64,000 nt of DNA from Halomontanus rarus (GTDB lineage: Archaea > Halobacteriota > Halobacteria > Halobacteriales > Natrialbaceae): NCBI RefSeq assembly GCF_029338335.1, contig NZ_CP119796.1; one strand, 5' to 3'. Numbering within the stretch: position 1 is the stretch's first letter; each line of letters opens with the position of its first letter. Position numbers and translations under genes: made by a program. The notes below the pieces were generated by a model. The model worked only from the letters and a program-made list of their open reading frames with translations, was not told where the DNA came from and did no database searches. Shown piece by piece: positions 50,567 through 59,481 of this stretch.

Positions 50567-51841
50567 CTAAATCTCTCTCGAGGTGATCACGGCTTCGTCG
50601 CCGTCGTACGTACCGATCACGGTGAGCGTCCCACCCGACTCACCCTCGACGGTGTAGCTCTCTCCGACGGTCGGATCCTCGATTTCTCGTTTCTCGTCAC
50701 CGTCGACGGAAATCCGGAGCGCGTCGAGTCGGTTGGTCGCTACGAGCGTGACGGTCACCTCGTTCGTCCCGCCGTCGACCTCGATCGAGACACCCGCTTG
50801 CGGTGCCGCCGAGGTCGTCTTAGACGATCCGAACACGTCGAACTCGTCGGTGGCCATCGTTCCCGAGATCATCGCCGTCCGCCCGATTCGCGCTGTTTCG
50901 ACGTCGTCGTAGCCCTCGAGATCGAGCGAGCTCTCGGCGGCCGCCGTCGAGGCCTCGAGGTCGACGTCCTCGTCGTTCTCGAAGACGAAGCCGAACCGGA
51001 GGTGCGTCCGCTCATCCGCGAACGTCCACGCCATTACGACGCCGGTGGCGGCCGTCGGTGCGTCCGAGTCCGAGTCTGAGTCCGAGTTCGGGCGCTCGTC
51101 GAACAGCTCGCAGTAGAGAATCGAACTGCCGCCGGTGGTCGGCGGCTCGTCGTGGGTGGCCCCGAGCAACGCCTTCGCGTCGCCGTTCGTCTCGAGCAAC
51201 CGGTCGCCCCGGTCGCCCGTCGCGGTCCCGAGGAGCGTCTTCACGGGCACGGTCTCTGCTGCGTTCTCGCCGAGAAGTGATCTGTGGCTGTCAGCCTGCA
51301 CGACGACCGTCTCCGGGCCGACGGCGACGGTCCCGTCTTCGAACGGACCCGTCGTCACACCGTCGTACGTCGTGTACGGATCTCGATCGTCGACCGACCC
51401 GGCCCGTGGTTCGACGGCGGCGGTCACCGACGACGGGTCGAACGATCCCGAGAGTACGAGTGACCCGCCGAACGAGAGCGTCGACTCGAGCGCGGTCGGA
51501 TCGATCCCCAGTTCGGCGATCCCCTCGTGTTCGGCAGCCGGATCGGTTACGTCCTCCGGAAGGGACTCCTCGACCGCTCGAAACGCCGCGTGGTCGAACT
51601 GGAGGAAGCGGTAGTCACCCCGGCCCGGGTGCTCGCGTGCGGGAAGCCATCGCTCGTACAGCGGGCCCGCCGTTTCCGGCGGATTCTCGGTTTCAGGTGG
51701 AGTTTCCGTCCCGGTTTCGGTTCCGTTGCCCCCCTCTTCCGCCTCCGAACTCGGGGTCGCTGAATCCAGACACCCCGCGAACGCGGCGCTCCCAGCGATC
51801 GCAAGCGCCCCGAGTGCTCGCCGTCTCGTCGTGAACGTCAT
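50567..51841 (-). CDS. Predicted Tat lipoprotein of unknown function
   Basis: From ATG 51841 (MTFTTRRRALGALAIAGSAA) or 51853 the product is about 424-428 residues. The N-terminus has consecutive arginines, a hydrophobic stretch and a lipobox FAGC, so Tat export and lipid anchoring are likely. The mature part, after a Gly/Thr/Glu linker, is acidic and beta-rich: YRFLQFDHAAFRAVEESLPE, LESTLSFGGSLVLSGSFDPS, TAVGPETVVVQADSHRSLLG, and a C-terminal IEVDGGTNEVTVTLVATNRL. This looks like a haloarchaeal surface lipoprotein family seen in many copies per genome; no enzyme motif is present. A Ser-Asp hexanucleotide repeat lies near 51058-51088. Confidence 0.78.
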   Translation of the reverse strand: MTFTTRRRALGALAIAGSAAFAGCLDSATPSSEAEEGGNGTETGTETPPETENPPETAGPLYERWLPAREHPGRGDYRFLQFDHAAFRAVEESLPEDVTDPAAEHEGIAELGIDPTALESTLSFGGSLVLSGSFDPSSVTAAVEPRAGSVDDRDPYTTYDGVTTGPFEDGTVAVGPETVVVQADSHRSLLGENAAETVPVKTLLGTATGDRGDRLLETNGDAKALLGATHDEPPTTGGSSILYCELFDERPNSDSDSDSDAPTAATGVVMAWTFADERTHLRFGFVFENDEDVDLEASTAAAESSLDLEGYDDVETARIGRTAMISGTMATDEFDVFGSSKTTSAAPQAGVSIEVDGGTNEVTVTLVATNRLDALRISVDGDEKREIEDPTVGESYTVEGESGGTLTVIGTYDGDEAVITSREI

Positions 51842-51953
51842 CGTTTCTGTCAATAGATATACTTGTCGTAAGTAATTTCCGATAGAGACCTAGCTAGAAC
51901 TGTCGAGGAGCGATCGCGAAAAACGACGCCCGCAATGCAGGACCGGAACGACG

Positions 51954-53102
51954 TTACCGATTCGAGAGGCGTGCGTTGGGCGTCGCCTCGGCTTCGACCT
52001 CGGCCGCTTCGGACTCGGCCGCTCTGGACTCGATACGCTGTGCTTTCCCCGTCTCGCTCGAGCGGTAGATCGCGTCGATGACGCGCTGGACCGTGAGTGC
52101 TTCCTCGACGGTGTTCACCACCGGTTCCTCGCCAGAGACGATGGTCTCGAGGAAGGCTTCGTCTTGCTCTTTGTAGCCCGTCAGGGCGGAGTCGCCGGTG
52201 AGTTCGACGTCGGCGTAGTGGTCACACCCGGCGGTGCCGGCCTCGAGGATCGAGAGGTCGGTGCCGCCGATGTCCATGTGAGCGCCAGCGTCGGTGCCGC
52301 GAACGTGGAGGTCCGAACGGGGCTCGCGGTTGGTCGCCCACGCGGCTTCGAGAGTGATCGTCTGGCCATCGGCACACCGAATGAACGCGGAGACGGAGTC
52401 GTCGACCTCGTAGGTGTCGGCCTGGGCGTTCCAGGCGTCACCGAAGCCGTCCGGATCGGCGTACTCTTCGCGCGTGCCGAAGGTCGTCCGGGCCATGCCG
52501 CTGACTTCGACGACCTCGGGAAAGTCCATCATGTACAGCGCGAGGTCGAGGGCGTGGACGCCGATGTCGATCAGCGCGCCGCCGCCGGCGAGTTCAGGGT
52601 TCGTGAACCACGACCCCGGGCCGGGAACGCCGCGTCGGCGGACGTAGTTGGCTTCGACGTGCGTCAGGTCGCCAAAGCGCCCGCGCTTTCGCTGTTCGGT
52701 GAACATGGTCGTCCCCGCGGTGTGACGGTTGTGGAAACCGACCATACAGATGCCGTCGGCGTCGGCGGCCGCATCGGCGATCCGTTCGGCGCTCTCGAGA
52801 GTGTGTGCGAGTGGCTTCTCGACGAGTACGTGACAACCGGCCTCGAGTGCGGCGATAGCGATGGGTTCGTGAAAGCAGTTCGGCGTCGTGACGACGACGG
52901 CGTCGACGTTCTCGTCGGCGACGAGACCGTCGTGGTCCTCGTAGGTGGTCACGCCGAACTCACTGGCGAATCGCTCGCGCTGCTCGGGTGAGACGTCCGC
53001 ACCGGCGACGACGTCAGCACCGAGCTCGAGCATGCTCGAGGCGTGGAGTTGTCCCATACCCCCGAGGCCGACGATGCCGACGCCAACGTTCGGGGAAATC
53101 AC
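51954..53102 (-). CDS. Gfo/Idh/MocA family oxidoreductase
   Basis: A 382-residue NAD(P)-dependent dehydrogenase. The Rossmann motif VGVGIVGLGGMGQLHASSML opens the protein, followed by VVVTTPNCFHEPIAIAALEA, the signature GCHVLVEKPLAHTLESAERI (EKP with the catalytic Lys), and MVGFHNRHTAGTTMFTE. The second domain carries GALIDIGVHALDLALYMMDF with the usual GVHxxD active-site His. Such enzymes oxidise sugars or inositols, fitting the sugar-catabolism theme. The C-terminal 20 residues are Glu/Ala-rich. Start is GTG 53102. The exact sugar substrate is unknown. Confidence 0.93.
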   Translation of the reverse strand: MISPNVGVGIVGLGGMGQLHASSMLELGADVVAGADVSPEQRERFASEFGVTTYEDHDGLVADENVDAVVVTTPNCFHEPIAIAALEAGCHVLVEKPLAHTLESAERIADAAADADGICMVGFHNRHTAGTTMFTEQRKRGRFGDLTHVEANYVRRRGVPGPGSWFTNPELAGGGALIDIGVHALDLALYMMDFPEVVEVSGMARTTFGTREEYADPDGFGDAWNAQADTYEVDDSVSAFIRCADGQTITLEAAWATNREPRSDLHVRGTDAGAHMDIGGTDLSILEAGTAGCDHYADVELTGDSALTGYKEQDEAFLETIVSGEEPVVNTVEEALTVQRVIDAIYRSSETGKAQRIESRAAESEAAEVEAEATPNARLSNR

Positions 53103-53351
53103 GTAGAAACCTCCGATTTATTGGGGGAGAGGCGGGGAGATGGGCGGTCAATGTATCGTTTCGGTTTCATTTGGGTGCGGTGCCAGCGGTCCATCGATAG
53201 ATAGGGAGGGATCTATGGAAATAAGGGTTATGACCTATTACGTTATACGATCATCCTGAAAGTCAGGTTATATGAGTCGTTTTTACGATCTGTTAGTCAC
53301 GCAGATAGTAATCGGAAGTTTTGGGGTCGCCAACGGACCCGTCCTCGACCG

Positions 53352-54638
53352 TCACTCGCTGTACTGGGTGTCGACGAGTTCCACCGTCACGCGCGGGTCG
53401 GTTCCGGTCGCTTGCCGGAGACGGTCTCGGACGGTCTCGGCGAGCGCCGGCGGGTCGGATTCGCCCGGCGACCGTTCCACGAGGACGGTTACGATCGGTC
53501 GCCGATCGGTGTAGACGTCGATCAGTTCGTAGTCGACGTCCACCTCCTGAAACCGGAGTTCGGCGAACGACGGATCGTCGCTCATCGCCTCGAGTTCGGT
53601 CTGAACGTCGTGTTCGACGGATGCGGTCAGATAGGTCCCGATGGTGACGCCCGCGAGCACGACCGACAGAACCGCAATGGCAACCACGAGCACGGCGACC
53701 CGAGAGACGAGGGTTCGGAACGCTCGTTCGGCGTGCTCGGATCGCTGCGGACGATATCCCGACGCCCACAGGAGCAACAGCGCCGTGAGATTGATCGAGA
53801 GGAGGTTGACGAGCACGAGCGTCCCGGCGGTGAGAATCATCGACGGATGCCCCCACGCGATTCCGAGCCCGACCGTCGCCGCCGGCGGGACCAGTGCGAC
53901 GGCGATCGCGACACCGACGAGCACCGACCCCACGTTTCGCGTCAGGCTGATGACGCCAGCGGCACCGGAACCGAGCGCAAGCGCCAGTGCGAGGACGTCC
54001 GGTGTAATCCGCTCGCGGACTTCGGGGACCGCTGCGACGTCGAACCCCGGCGGCAAGAGAATCGTCCCGCGGAGCGTGAAGCCGACGATCGTCGCGGTCG
54101 CGATCACGACGAGCAATCCACCCGCCTGTAACAACACGCCTCGAGAGGCGAGTTGCTCGTCGTCGACGACGACGCCGACGCTGGCCGAAAGCGCGGGCCC
54201 CATAAGCGGCGCGACGACCATCGCACCGATGATCGTCGCCGCCGAATCCAACAGGAGACCGGCCGTCGCGATCACGGTACTCAAGACGAGCAACGCGAGG
54301 TACGTCGACAGCGCCGGCGCGAGGTCGGCCGCTCGAGCCTGCAGTTCCTCCCTCGAGATGCGAGTCGTCGCCGCCTGTCGATGCTGCGGGCCGGTTCGAC
54401 GCGAGACGACCGTCTCCGCGGCGAGGACGGCGGTGTACGCGTCCTCGTCCAGTCCCGCGCCGTAGAGGGTCTCCAACAGCGATTCGACGTCGCTCGGCGG
54501 AACCGGGATCGAAACGATCGCTTCGAACTCCCGCTGGCCGATCGCTTCGGTCACGGCGTACTCGATTCCGTCGCGATCGAGTATCTCGAGAACGAGGTCG
54601 TATTTCCCTCGCGGGACGAACACCTGGACGAGACGCAT
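53352..54638 (-). CDS. DUF389 (TIGR00341-type) membrane protein
   Basis: A 428-residue protein with a ferredoxin-like N-terminal domain (MRLVQVFVPRGKYDLVLEIL, residues 1-75) and a membrane part of about six helices: YLALLVLSTVIATAGLLLDS, IIGAMVVAPLMGPALSASVG, VVIATATIVGFTLRG, GAAGVISLTRNVGSVLVGVA, ALVPPAATVGLGIAWG and VSRVAVLVVAIAVLSVVLAG. The phrase GAMVVAPLMGPALS is the family signature. A soluble C-terminal section follows (DPSFAELRFQEVDVDYELID). The family is of unknown function. Stands alone, divergent from nothing obvious; the eIF2B-like gene lies upstream on the same strand. Confidence 0.9.
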   Translation of the reverse strand: MRLVQVFVPRGKYDLVLEILDRDGIEYAVTEAIGQREFEAIVSIPVPPSDVESLLETLYGAGLDEDAYTAVLAAETVVSRRTGPQHRQAATTRISREELQARAADLAPALSTYLALLVLSTVIATAGLLLDSAATIIGAMVVAPLMGPALSASVGVVVDDEQLASRGVLLQAGGLLVVIATATIVGFTLRGTILLPPGFDVAAVPEVRERITPDVLALALALGSGAAGVISLTRNVGSVLVGVAIAVALVPPAATVGLGIAWGHPSMILTAGTLVLVNLLSINLTALLLLWASGYRPQRSEHAERAFRTLVSRVAVLVVAIAVLSVVLAGVTIGTYLTASVEHDVQTELEAMSDDPSFAELRFQEVDVDYELIDVYTDRRPIVTVLVERSPGESDPPALAETVRDRLRQATGTDPRVTVELVDTQYSE

Positions 54639-54724
54639 ACTGTCGATACACGAGCGACGAAAATAGGATGCGTGTACGGTTACCGTGACTGTCCGGTCGA
54701 ACGGAGCGTGATCAATTCACGGAG

Positions 54725-55576
54725 TCAAAACGTTCGTTGTCCCTCGTCGGTGATTACGCTCGAGAGCAGCGAGACCGGCGTCGCATCGTAGTTCGGGTTC
54801 TCGACGGTGAAGCCTTCCGCCGGTTCGAGCATGACTTCGCTACCCGACCGGAACTCGTTCTCGAAGACGAATCCTTCGGTGATGATCTTCGAAGCCGATC
54901 CGAGCACCGTAACGGGGACGTCCAGGTGGTTCGCCGCTGCCGCGATGGGAAAAGTTCCGACGCGGTTGTACAGAGTCTCGTCGACGATACAGTCCATCCC
55001 GACGACGACGCGGTCACACTCCTCGAGGAAGTAGCCGCTGGCGCTGTCGGTGATGAGGGTGACGTCGATTCCCGCCATCGTCGCGAGCGTCCGGGTCGTC
55101 TTGCGGCCGATGTACCGGGGCCGAGCTTCCGTCACGTAGACGTCGAACGTCTTCCCCGCGTCGACCGCCAGTTCGAGCGCCTCGAGGACCGTCGAGGAGT
55201 AATCGTGCGTGAGCAGCGTCGCACCGTCGGTGAGCACCTCGGCGGCGTTTTCGGCGGCGCGTCGCTTTCCGGATTCGACGCGGGTGACGACGTCGTCGAT
55301 CGTCTCCGCCGTGAGGAGTTTCGCGTCGTCGACGGTCTCGCTGTCGGCCTCCGAGACCGTGTCGACGACCTCGCGGACCGCGTTCTGGAGCGATGCGTGC
55401 GACGCGTTCGCACGCCTGAGTACCTTTCCGTTGCGTTCGAGGGCACGAATGTACTCCTCGACGGTCGCGAACTCGCGGTCGAGCAATGACTCCAGGGAAC
55501 GAGTCGCTTTGACGGCGACTACGGAGGAGCTGTGGGTCTGCATGTCCCGGATCTCCTCGGCCGTTTCGTCGATCAT
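54725..55576 (-). CDS. eIF2B-like/ribose 1,5-bisphosphate isomerase-like protein
   Basis: ATG 55576 (MIDETAEEIRDMQTHSSSVV) starts a 283-residue protein of the eIF2B alpha/MtnA/ribose-1,5-bisphosphate isomerase superfamily. The N-terminal helices are followed by the sugar-phosphate part: LLTHDYSSTVLEALELAVDA, FDVYVTEARPRYIGRKTTRT, LITDSASGYFLEECDRVVVG and MDCIVDETLYNRVGTFPIAA, ending in VTVLGSASKIITEGFVFENE. The Cys/Asp isomerase pair is represented by MDCIVDE, but the catalytic Cys of MtnA is not clearly placed, so catalysis is uncertain. In archaea relatives serve AMP recycling; a regulatory role is also possible. Confidence 0.82.
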   Translation of the reverse strand: MIDETAEEIRDMQTHSSSVVAVKATRSLESLLDREFATVEEYIRALERNGKVLRRANASHASLQNAVREVVDTVSEADSETVDDAKLLTAETIDDVVTRVESGKRRAAENAAEVLTDGATLLTHDYSSTVLEALELAVDAGKTFDVYVTEARPRYIGRKTTRTLATMAGIDVTLITDSASGYFLEECDRVVVGMDCIVDETLYNRVGTFPIAAAANHLDVPVTVLGSASKIITEGFVFENEFRSGSEVMLEPAEGFTVENPNYDATPVSLLSSVITDEGQRTF

Positions 55577-55702
55577 ACCCGTGGATGACTCCCCTGCGGG
55601 CAAAAGGTGTTCCGGGTAGCCACGACGAGGGTCGACGCGACAAGTTATGTTCACACGACGAACGGCAACATTTTTATTCGTCCTCGTTGGCCGTCGGCAC
55701 GT

Positions 55703-56410
55703 ATGGGGACGATCGTCGATCTCTCGCTGGAACTCGATGCGCTTCCGCTCGGCGGGGCGCTCGCGGCGACGGAAGGGCTCGAACTCGAGCTCGAACCCGT
55801 CGTTCCGATCGGTCCGCGAACGTGCCCGTTCTTCTGGTTGTTCGATCGGTCCCTCCGAACGTCCAGATCCGACCGCATCGAGACCTTCGAACGACACGTC
55901 GAAGACACCGAGAAAGTCGACGACCTCGTTCGTATCGGCGATGTCGAGAACGGCGTGCTCTACCGCGTTGGGTGGTCCGGTGACGAACTTCCGTTCGTCG
56001 ACGGTGTCGTCGCCGCCGACGGAGCGATCCTCGAGGCCACCGCAACGTCCACCGAGTGGACGGTTCGTCTCCGATTCGGTGGACCGACCCGAATCGCGAC
56101 GTTCCAGCAGTTCTGTCGGAAACACGATATAAAAATCGAACTCAATCGCGTCGTCGGCCTCGAACACGAGCGGTCGGCCGCTCCGGCGACGCTCACGAGC
56201 GGTCAGGCGGAAGCCCTGTTGATGGCCGCGCGAATGGGATACTTCGACCGCCCCCGAACGACGACGCTCGAAGAAGTCGCGGCGTCACTCGACGTCACCC
56301 CGCAGGCGGTCGGTGGGCGAATCCGTCGTGGTCTCTCGAACCTCGTTACCGATGCACTCCCGGTCGGCGACGACAGGGGGGACACTAGGTCCGGTCGCGA
56401 TGACCACTGA
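55703..56410 (+). CDS. Bacterio-opsin activator-like HTH-10 regulator (second copy)
   Basis: ATG 55703 (MGTIVDLSLELDALPLGGAL) gives 235 residues. The layout repeats that of the regulator at 11204: an N-terminal sensor-like section (ALAATEGLELELEPVVPIGP, CPFFWLFDRSL, VLYRVGWSGDELPFVDGVV, ATSTEWTVRLRFGGPTRIAT) and a C-terminal HTH-10 (LTSGQAEALLMAARMGYFDR then TTLEEVAASLDVTPQAVGGR, IRRGLSNL). Target genes and ligand are unknown. It is divergent from the eIF2B-like gene (126 bp apart) and upstream of a HalOD1 gene with palindromic control sequences. Confidence 0.88.
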   Translation: MGTIVDLSLELDALPLGGALAATEGLELELEPVVPIGPRTCPFFWLFDRSLRTSRSDRIETFERHVEDTEKVDDLVRIGDVENGVLYRVGWSGDELPFVDGVVAADGAILEATATSTEWTVRLRFGGPTRIATFQQFCRKHDIKIELNRVVGLEHERSAAPATLTSGQAEALLMAARMGYFDRPRTTTLEEVAASLDVTPQAVGGRIRRGLSNLVTDALPVGDDRGDTRSGRDDH

Positions 56411-56427
56411 CCATCGCTCACGGAATG

Positions 56428-56566
56428 GTTATAAACGTGTTTAACACGAAACGGACACTCCTAATTGGGACACTCGATTAACTAGACCGATGACGGGAAT
56501 AACTCCCGTACGTGACGGCGTTCAGTCACGTGACTGTGTATTCGCTGGCCGGTCAGAGGTGAACAC
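56428..56566. promoter_or_regulatory. Promoter/operator region of the HalOD1 gene
   Basis: GGTTATAAAC (56427-56436) is a TATA element immediately followed by the palindrome CGTGTTTAACACG (56436-56448). Further down are ACGGGAATAACTCCCGT (about 56495-56511) and the perfect 14-bp palindrome CAGTCACGTGACTG (56523-56536). GAGGTGA (56557-56563) is a ribosome site for ATG 56567, so the message is leadered. These palindromes suggest regulator binding or a structured leader. Confidence 0.55.
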
Positions 56567-57118
56567 ATGACCGAGCGAAACGGACACGACGACCGGTCAC
56601 GGCCGCCAGCGGATTCCAACGGGGACAATGGGGACGACGAGGACGAAACGAACGGGGAAACAACCGCGGATCCGGAACCGAAACAGGAACGGGAGACCGA
56701 GGGAGGGACGGGCACGGAGACCGAGACGGACCCACGTTTGGACACCGATCGCCCGACGGACAGCGGCGCGTCTCGAGAGCTGAACATCGAATCGGTCTCC
56801 CCCGAGACGATTCCGATCGACGTACTCGAGGCCCTCGAGCACCAGCGCGACCTCGCTCCCGACGAATCGGTCGTCGACGCCGTTCTGTCGGTCGTCGCGA
56901 CGCTCCAGGAGTGCGAACCGCTGGATCTCCCGCCACTGTACGGGGCCGTCGATCCGAACACCCTCGAGTCGATCCGGAGCGCGAGCGCGAAGACGAGCGG
57001 AGGAACCGACCGACCTCGAGCCGTCTGGTGTACGTTCGTCCTCGATCGGACGCTGGTGACGGTCACGAGCGCCGGTGCGATCTACGCCGTGGTGCTCGAG
57101 GACGGCGAACCGGACTGA
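56567..57118 (+). CDS. HalOD1 output-domain protein
   Basis: A 183-residue protein. The first 85 residues are Glu/Thr/Asn/Gly-rich low complexity (TERNGHDDRSRPPADSNG; EPKQERETEGGTGTETETDP). The C-terminus is the haloarchaeal HalOD1 output domain: SVVDAVLSVVATLQECEPLD, LPPLYGAVDPNTLESIRSAS and a beta-rich end AVWCTFVLDRTLVTVTSAGA. The LPPLY-AVDP motif is the family mark. The domain occurs alone or attached to sensor/receiver proteins and is thought to transmit a signal; no sensor is attached here. It is preceded by a regulatory region with palindromes. Confidence 0.82.
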   Translation: MTERNGHDDRSRPPADSNGDNGDDEDETNGETTADPEPKQERETEGGTGTETETDPRLDTDRPTDSGASRELNIESVSPETIPIDVLEALEHQRDLAPDESVVDAVLSVVATLQECEPLDLPPLYGAVDPNTLESIRSASAKTSGGTDRPRAVWCTFVLDRTLVTVTSAGAIYAVVLEDGEPD

Positions 57119-57182
57119 CGACCGATTGGAGCAGCCGCGACGCGGGCAACGACCTTAGGGTTCGTCGACGACTACGCACCCT

Positions 57183-57512
57183 ATGACCGTCACCGTCAGC
57201 TACACCTGCCCGCACTGCGGAGCGCTCACCCGCGTCGAACGGCGAGCCGACCTCGCGGACAAATCCGTGACGACCGCACCGCAGGCCGGCTGGGAGTACG
57301 CGACACCCGACGACGACCTCGATCGCCTCGAGTCAGCCGACGGAATCGCCTTCCGCTGTGGCGAAGACGGACCGACCACGACGCTCGAGGGGGAGTCGGT
57401 CGAGGGCTGTGGCCGGCCGTTCTATCTGAACTTCGTGCGATTCGAACACGGTGTCGAGTTGGAACCGGATCCGCCGACGTACGGCGGGCCGCGGTTCGAC
57501 TTTCGGCCGTGA
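57183..57512 (+). CDS. Zinc-ribbon protein (haloarchaeal, unknown role)
   Basis: A 109-residue protein with two likely metal knuckles, YTCPHCGALTRVERR at the start and AFRCGEDGPTTTLEGESVEG followed by CGRPFYLNFVRFEHG. The first CxxC plus the later Cys pair (FRC ... GCG) could complete one zinc site. The rest is acidic and soluble. I recognise it as a conserved haloarchaeal family (DUF7130-like, from memory) but not its function. ATG 57183 comes 64 bp after the HalOD1 stop, and the Mrp gene starts 98 bp later, all on the plus strand. Confidence 0.72.
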   Translation: MTVTVSYTCPHCGALTRVERRADLADKSVTTAPQAGWEYATPDDDLDRLESADGIAFRCGEDGPTTTLEGESVEGCGRPFYLNFVRFEHGVELEPDPPTYGGPRFDFRP

Positions 57513-57610
57513 GCGCGTCGCTCTCTGCGCCGACGCGCCGACGAGTACGAGCGACGGACGACGAGCGCGGACAACACAACCTTTTCGAGCGCCGGACCTC
57601 TCTCTTCGGT

Positions 57611-58690
57611 ATGGACGAAGCCGCCGTTCGCGACCGCTTGCGGGCTATCGAGGACCCGGACCTCGGTGACGATATCGTCTCGCTCGGACTCGTCAACGAC
57701 ATCACCATCGACGACGGCGAAGTCGCCATCGACCTCGCTCTCGGCGCTCCCTACTCGCCGACGGAAACGGGAATCGCCGGCGAGATTCGTGATCTGTTCG
57801 CCGACGAGGGACTCGAACTCGAGGTCGACCTCTCCGCGAGCATCCCGGACCGCGACGGTCCGGGCGGCGAAGAACAGGTACTGCCGAACGTCAAGAACGT
57901 CATCGCCGTCTCCTCCGGTAAGGGAGGGGTCGGCAAGTCGACCGTCGCCGTCAACCTCGCCGCGGGGCTCTCGCAACTCGGCGCTCGCGTCGGCCTCTTC
58001 GACGCGGACGTCTACGGGCCGAACGTGCCGCGGATGGTCGACGCCGACGAGCCGCCGATGGCGACCGAAGACGAGACGCTGGTCCCGCCGGAGAAGTTCG
58101 GCGTGAAGCTGATGAGCATGGCCTTTCTCGTCGGCGAGGACGACCCGGTCATCTGGCGGGGGCCGATGGTTCACAAGGTGATCACACAGTTGACGGAGGA
58201 CGTCGAGTGGGGCCACCTCGACTACCTCGTCGTCGACCTGCCGCCGGGGACCGGCGACACCCAGCTGACGATGCTCCAGACGATGCCCGTCACCGGTGCG
58301 GTGATCGTGACGACGCCCCAGGACGTCGCGCTCGACGACGCGCGAAAGGGGCTGCAGATGTTCGCCCGCCACGACACCGTCGTCCTCGGCATCGCGGAGA
58401 ACATGGCGACGTTCGTCTGCCCTGACTGCGGCGGCGAGCACGCCATCTTCGGCGAGGGTGGCGGTCGACGGTTCGCCGACACCCACGACATGCCGTTCCT
58501 CGGGTCGATCCCGCTCGATCCGCAGGTCCGCGAGGGTGGCGACGCCGGGGAACCGACGGTGCTCGACCAAGAGAGCGAGACTGGCGAGGCGTTCCGTACA
58601 CTGACCGAAAACGTCGCGAACAATACGGGCATCGTCCACCGACGGGGCGTCTCCTCGGCCGTCGCGGAGCGGTCGCCGCCCGAGGAGTAG
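57611..58690 (+). CDS. Mrp/ApbC-type iron-sulfur carrier P-loop ATPase
   Basis: ATG 57611 (MDEAAVRDRLRAIEDPDLGD) gives 359 residues. The N-terminal MIP18/DUF59 domain (residues 1-80, with IEDPDLGDDIVSLGLVNDIT) is fused to the ParA/MinD-like ATPase: deviant Walker A VSSGKGGVGKSTVAVNLAAG, Walker A' LFDADVYGPNVPRMVD, and LVVDLPPGTGDTQLT. A CxxC pair in ATFVCPDCGGEHAIFGEGGG is the usual cluster-binding site. The protein receives and passes Fe-S clusters. It precedes the Fe-S uracil-DNA glycosylase gene, a sensible client. Confidence 0.95.
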   Translation: MDEAAVRDRLRAIEDPDLGDDIVSLGLVNDITIDDGEVAIDLALGAPYSPTETGIAGEIRDLFADEGLELEVDLSASIPDRDGPGGEEQVLPNVKNVIAVSSGKGGVGKSTVAVNLAAGLSQLGARVGLFDADVYGPNVPRMVDADEPPMATEDETLVPPEKFGVKLMSMAFLVGEDDPVIWRGPMVHKVITQLTEDVEWGHLDYLVVDLPPGTGDTQLTMLQTMPVTGAVIVTTPQDVALDDARKGLQMFARHDTVVLGIAENMATFVCPDCGGEHAIFGEGGGRRFADTHDMPFLGSIPLDPQVREGGDAGEPTVLDQESETGEAFRTLTENVANNTGIVHRRGVSSAVAERSPPEE

Positions 58691-58787
58691 GCGGTCGACG
58701 TTCGGCGTTCGAGCGGCGGCGTCGGCAGCCGAGCCGAAAAACGCCGCCAAACGCGGTCCTTTTGTGCGCGTCGCTCGAGAACTGCAT

Positions 58788-59474
58788 GTGGACGCGAACC
58801 AGCAAACGCGGTCGAACCCGTTCGGGATGGACGAGCAGTGTCGGAACTGTCCGGCGCTCTGTGAGACGCGGACGACGGTGGTTCACGGGTACGGCGACGT
58901 CGGCGCGGATTTCCTGTTCGTCGGTGAGCGTCCGAGCCCTGCAGCCGACGAAGTGGGCGTTCCGTTCGCCGGCGGCGGTGTGGGTGTGGGTGGTGAGGAC
59001 GGCGACGGCGGGGAGGACACCGACGAAGACCGGCTCGGCCGGCGCCTCCAGCGCATCCTCCAGCGCCTCGGCCTCTGCGTCACCGGTTCGGATCCCAACC
59101 GACCGGAACTCGCCAACGTCTACCTGACGAACCTCACGCGCTGTCGCGATCCGGAACGACCGCCGACCGACGACGAGATCGGCACCTGCGAGCCGTATCT
59201 CAACGCCGAGATCCGGATGATCAACCCGGAGATCCTGATCCCGGTCGGCGAACGCGCACTCTTCGAACTCGCGACCGAGTACACGACGCGGCCCGCATCC
59301 GAGTTCGACGTCGCGGACGACCACGCGACGACGATCCGCGGCCGCGGCTTCGAACTCGTCCCGATGGTCGACCCGCGTGATCAGACCGACGACCAGACCC
59401 AAGCGTGGGTCGAACACTTCGCACAGCTCATGGCCTCGGACTACCGCCAGACGAAGGGCCGACAAAAGCGGTGA
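58788..59474 (+). CDS. Family 4/5-type uracil-DNA glycosylase with Fe-S cluster
   Basis: GTG 58788 (VDANQQTRSNPFGMDEQCRN) gives 228 residues; the TATA-like CTTTTGTG upstream suggests a leaderless start near it. CRNCPALCETR provides the first two cluster Cys and NLTRCRDPERPPTDDEIGTC the other two, as in the Thermus family 4 enzyme. The active-site motif is VGERPSPAADEVGVPFAGGG, a divergent form of the usual GExPG, and VDPRDQTDDQTQ is near the position of the second motif. A glycine/acidic loop (VGVGGEDGDGGEDTDE) follows the motif and is unusual. It removes uracil from DNA. Confidence 0.85.
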   Translation: MDANQQTRSNPFGMDEQCRNCPALCETRTTVVHGYGDVGADFLFVGERPSPAADEVGVPFAGGGVGVGGEDGDGGEDTDEDRLGRRLQRILQRLGLCVTGSDPNRPELANVYLTNLTRCRDPERPPTDDEIGTCEPYLNAEIRMINPEILIPVGERALFELATEYTTRPASEFDVADDHATTIRGRGFELVPMVDPRDQTDDQTQAWVEHFAQLMASDYRQTKGRQKR

Positions 59475-59481
59475 GCGACGA

